Shown here piece after piece: positions 62,130 through 64,000 of a stretch of DNA of 64,000 nt. The stretch comes from Taishania pollutisoli. Lineage in GTDB: Bacteria; Bacteroidota; Bacteroidia; Flavobacteriales_D; Crocinitomicaceae. A model generated the notes under the pieces. That model saw only the letters and a program-made list of their open reading frames with translations, did not search any database and had not been told where the DNA came from. A program made the position numbers and the translations under genes. Position 1 is the stretch's first letter, and every line of letters begins with the position of its first letter. The DNA is taken from assembly GCF_014518315.1 (NCBI RefSeq), contig NZ_JACVEL010000001.1:1-64000 (forward strand), in the 5' to 3' direction.

Positions 62130-62440
62130 ATGGAAAATTTCAACAAATTGCCGGACTCAAAAGACAAGCATCAACAGTCCAACCAGGAAACGGATCTGAC
62201 CGAACATGAAAAAAGACAGGAAGAATTGAATAAAAGATTATCGTCGATATTCCCGTATTTCAAACAAGTAATGTCTTCTGATAACCGTTCAAAATCGAAG
62301 CCTTTACCGGAAGATCTTTCTACAATTGATCAACAAAAAAGTATTCAGTATCCGGACTGAATCTTATCAATGAACTGAAAATGCCGGAAAATAAGCAGCA
62401 GGAGCTGACTATTTATTTAGAAAAGATAAGCAATTTATAA
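62130..62440 (+). pseudogene. Small cytosolic protein gene interrupted by a frameshift at an A6 tract
   Basis: The open frame from ATG 62130 ends at 62360 after 76 codons. The reading continues in another frame as KYSVSGLNLINELKMP, followed by KQQELTIYLEKISN, to a stop at 62438-62440. One extra A in the run of six A at 62335-62340 would join both into a protein of about 103 residues. The downstream part has a protein-like composition and a coherent helical pattern. It may be a true mutation, a phase-variable tract or a sequencing error. No family recognised. Confidence 0.5.
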
Positions 62441-62453
62441 AAACAACAGACGC

Positions 62454-63314
62454 ATGAACTATCCTGTACCCTATCGAAAAATGGACAAATGGGGATTTTC
62501 AGATACTGAGAAGATACTACTCATTGACTGCATTTATGATGATGTCATCTCTCCGTTCAGCAAGGAAAATTTTGATCTCGCTCTTGTGAAAATTGCCGGC
62601 AAATGCTGTTGGATCAACACAAATGGAACGCAGGTATCTCCCCTTGCAGACAACGTATTCCCATTTACCAAAAATGAAATATCGGTAGTAATTATTGATG
62701 AGAAAAATGCGAAAGAAAAACAATCAACGGAGAATTGTCTATTCATTAATCGCTTTGGCGAAAGTGTCTTTAAATTAGCGGCAATAATGGCGGATGGCTT
62801 TCGAAATGACATGTGTATTGTTTATTTTCCCAACCATAAATATGGCGCTGTAAACCCAAAAGGGGAAATTATTGCAGCGCCAAAATTTGACAATTTTGAA
62901 GCTGTTTTTGACGCAATAGGACGTCCTTATTTTTCTGACAGAAATGAAACGCCTGAGGAAAATCAGGAATTGATAAAATTTGAACAAAACAGGTACTTTG
63001 GTTTCAAAGACGGGAATGACAATGTGGTTTTTAAAGCCCGGTATTTTTCTGCCAGCACGTTTCATGAAGGAACAGCTATGGTTGCTATCAATTCCAAGGC
63101 ATTTTATCACATTGATAGCAGCGGAAAAAGGCTCTATACTAAAGAATACTATTTCGGATTTAACTACAAATACGGTATTGCAAAAGTAGTAACCGATATG
63201 CCGGACGTTGACCCGTTTGTCCATGAGCGCTGGGGTGTGGACTACTATATTCCGGGAAACGCCCGATGGGGATATATTGATAAAAAAGGACAAGAATTTT
63301 GGGAAGATCAATAG
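62454..63314 (+). CDS. Cytosolic WG-repeat protein
   Basis: A 286-residue protein without signal peptide. Degenerate WG-type units include RKMDKWGFSDTEKILLID, KYGAVNPKGEIIAAPKFD, YFGFKDGNDNVVFKARYF and ARWGYIDKKGQEF. It is related in repeat type to the lipoprotein at 57838 but acts in the cytosol. Such pairs could reflect one interaction module used on both sides of the membrane. Function unknown. Confidence 0.82.
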   Translation: MNYPVPYRKMDKWGFSDTEKILLIDCIYDDVISPFSKENFDLALVKIAGKCCWINTNGTQVSPLADNVFPFTKNEISVVIIDEKNAKEKQSTENCLFINRFGESVFKLAAIMADGFRNDMCIVYFPNHKYGAVNPKGEIIAAPKFDNFEAVFDAIGRPYFSDRNETPEENQELIKFEQNRYFGFKDGNDNVVFKARYFSASTFHEGTAMVAINSKAFYHIDSSGKRLYTKEYYFGFNYKYGIAKVVTDMPDVDPFVHERWGVDYYIPGNARWGYIDKKGQEFWEDQ

Positions 63315-63317
63315 GTT

Positions 63318-63365
63318 ATGGAAACAGTAAAACAATGGATAAAACAGTTTAATCAGACGGAATAG
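63318..63365 (+). pseudogene. Relic of a paralog of the gene at 61440
   Basis: Fifteen codons (METVKQWIKQFNQTE, then TAG) follow the WG-repeat gene by 3 bp. They align with the first 15 residues of the 61440 protein, MQSIKQFIEQFITAE, with seven identities and several conservative changes. After the stop no similarity continues, so this looks like the remaining 5' end of a lost copy. Confidence 0.4.
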
Positions 63366-63390
63366 CAATGTACAACTGGCAATTAAAACG

Positions 63391-63474
63391 ATGACAATAG
63401 GAAGTAGTATATTTTTGACACAATTGGGACTTGGATTTATTGAAAAGTACCCGTTAAACCACATAAAGAAATAG
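63391..63474 (+). other. 27-codon reading frame, possible gene relic
   Basis: Begins with MTIGSSIFLTQLG and ends just 2 bp before the NlpE-like start codon. Its composition is protein-like, yet it is too short to classify. It may belong to the same remnant as 63318-63365. Confidence 0.2.
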
Positions 63475-63476
63475 AA

Positions 63477-63935
63477 ATGAAGAACCGATTCCAACTCATT
63501 TTAGTGATCATATTTGCGGTAAGCAGTTCGCTTGTTGCACAGAAAGGCATGCAGGGACAGAAAATCCCCGGAAGAACATATACCAAACGCCCGCCCGCAG
63601 CGGTAGCAGAACTACCCTGGGAAGGTTCGTATTATGGTGTTACCAGGTGTGCCAATTGTGATGGCATTGATATGTCATTGACCCTGAAAAAGGGGAATAA
63701 ATACATTTTCAGCACAAAAGCTGCTAACACCGACGAACCGGCATACATTCAAAAAGGCAGGTTTGTGTGGGACGGAGATATTGTGTTTCTCAAAAAAGCA
63801 TTGCTGGAAATGCCATATATGTTTAAAGTCGAAGAGTTTCAGGTAAAAGCCATCTTCGATATTTATGGAGAATTGAAAGGAGCGGATTGGGAAGGATATA
63901 CCTTGATCATGCCACATATTATCCGGTTAGAATAA
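63477..63935 (+). CDS. NlpE-N-like exported protein
   Basis: A 152-residue exported protein with a signal peptide (FQLILVIIFAVSSSLVAQ). The mature core resembles the NlpE N-terminal domain: LPWEGSYYGVTRCANCDGI followed by MSLTLKKGNKYIF, with the paired Cys (CANC) of that family. NlpE proteins sense envelope or copper stress; the short single-domain forms in Bacteroidota are often annotated as copper-resistance proteins. No lipobox, so probably periplasmic. It is the last gene before the window end. Confidence 0.78.
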   Translation: MKNRFQLILVIIFAVSSSLVAQKGMQGQKIPGRTYTKRPPAAVAELPWEGSYYGVTRCANCDGIDMSLTLKKGNKYIFSTKAANTDEPAYIQKGRFVWDGDIVFLKKALLEMPYMFKVEEFQVKAIFDIYGELKGADWEGYTLIMPHIIRLE

Positions 63936-64000
63936 CGATTTGAACCATCGACAATAAATAAAAAAACAGCAAACGCAAGTCACAGTAAGATTAACCATCC

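Noticed and set aside
62775..63494. Minus-strand open frame of 239 codons
   Set aside because: Antisense to the WG-repeat gene and to the start of the NlpE-like gene; no recognisable domain.

Overview
The window comes from a Bacteroidota chromosome, most likely a Flavobacteriales member; Crocinitomicaceae (Fluviicola-like) is my guess, which no marker gene here tests. The evidence is a gliding-motility lipoprotein GldD, a very large secreted protein ending in a type IX secretion (T9SS) type B sorting domain, a TonB receptor paired with a DUF4249 lipoprotein, GWxTD and DUF3467 proteins, menaquinone as quinone (menD, ubiE/menG), a serine palmitoyltransferase-like enzyme, and repeated TAnnTTTG -7 promoter elements in place of E. 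coli-type promoters. No tRNA, rRNA, CRISPR array, transposase or phage gene was seen.

Layout. 1-242: an 8-bp tandem array at the window edge. 0.25-4.5 kb (minus): ankyrin protein, DUF2271 protein with an ApbE-type flavinylation motif, and a PepSY/flavodoxin/FNR membrane reductase, together a candidate extracytoplasmic electron-transfer unit. 4.8-11.1 kb: menD, a flippase/polymerase-like pair, sppA. 11.3-18.7 kb: SpoU methyltransferase, TonB receptor + DUF4249 lipoprotein, the T9SS cargo protein and a small secreted protein. 18.9-22.7 kb: an ABC/FtsX-like pair with a degenerate ATPase, an M28 peptidase and a small exported protein. 22.8-28.4 kb: regulation, with an NtrC-type regulator lacking a normal GAFTGA loop, a hybrid histidine kinase with HPt domain, a rhomboid-like protein lacking the catalytic His, and an ECF sigma factor. 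28.6-32.4 kb: ZIP transporter, gldD-folK, and an abundant-looking OmpA/TPR lipoprotein. 32.5-39.4 kb: SPT-like enzyme, ubiE, a cytochrome b-like/cytochrome c pair, hflX, recG. 39.5-49.8 kb: lipoproteins, a phosphatase-superfamily enzyme, and dispersed surface-polysaccharide genes (wecB, polysaccharide deacetylase-like, GT2, rfbB, CpsB-like PHP phosphatase). 49.9-54.0 kb: rluB, a barrel-like outer-membrane protein and a LytS/LytTR two-component pair.

54.1-64 kb is an accessory-looking stretch, all on the plus strand: an AraC-type regulator followed by small, mostly unrecognised genes. They include a SUFU-like protein, two WG-repeat proteins (one lipoprotein, one cytosolic), a TPR protein, a secreted protein made of 17-residue repeats, several lipoproteins and an NlpE-like protein. 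At least one reading frame there is broken, and short gene relics lie nearby. The mix resembles a polymorphic-toxin immunity array or a fast-turnover surface-protein island, but no toxin gene is in the window.

Two themes recur. Several enzyme or signalling families carry substitutions at positions normally essential (ABC ATPase, NtrC-type AAA+, rhomboid). Several promoters place the expected transcription start on, or within a few bases of, the start codon, which suggests leaderless or nearly leaderless mRNAs.
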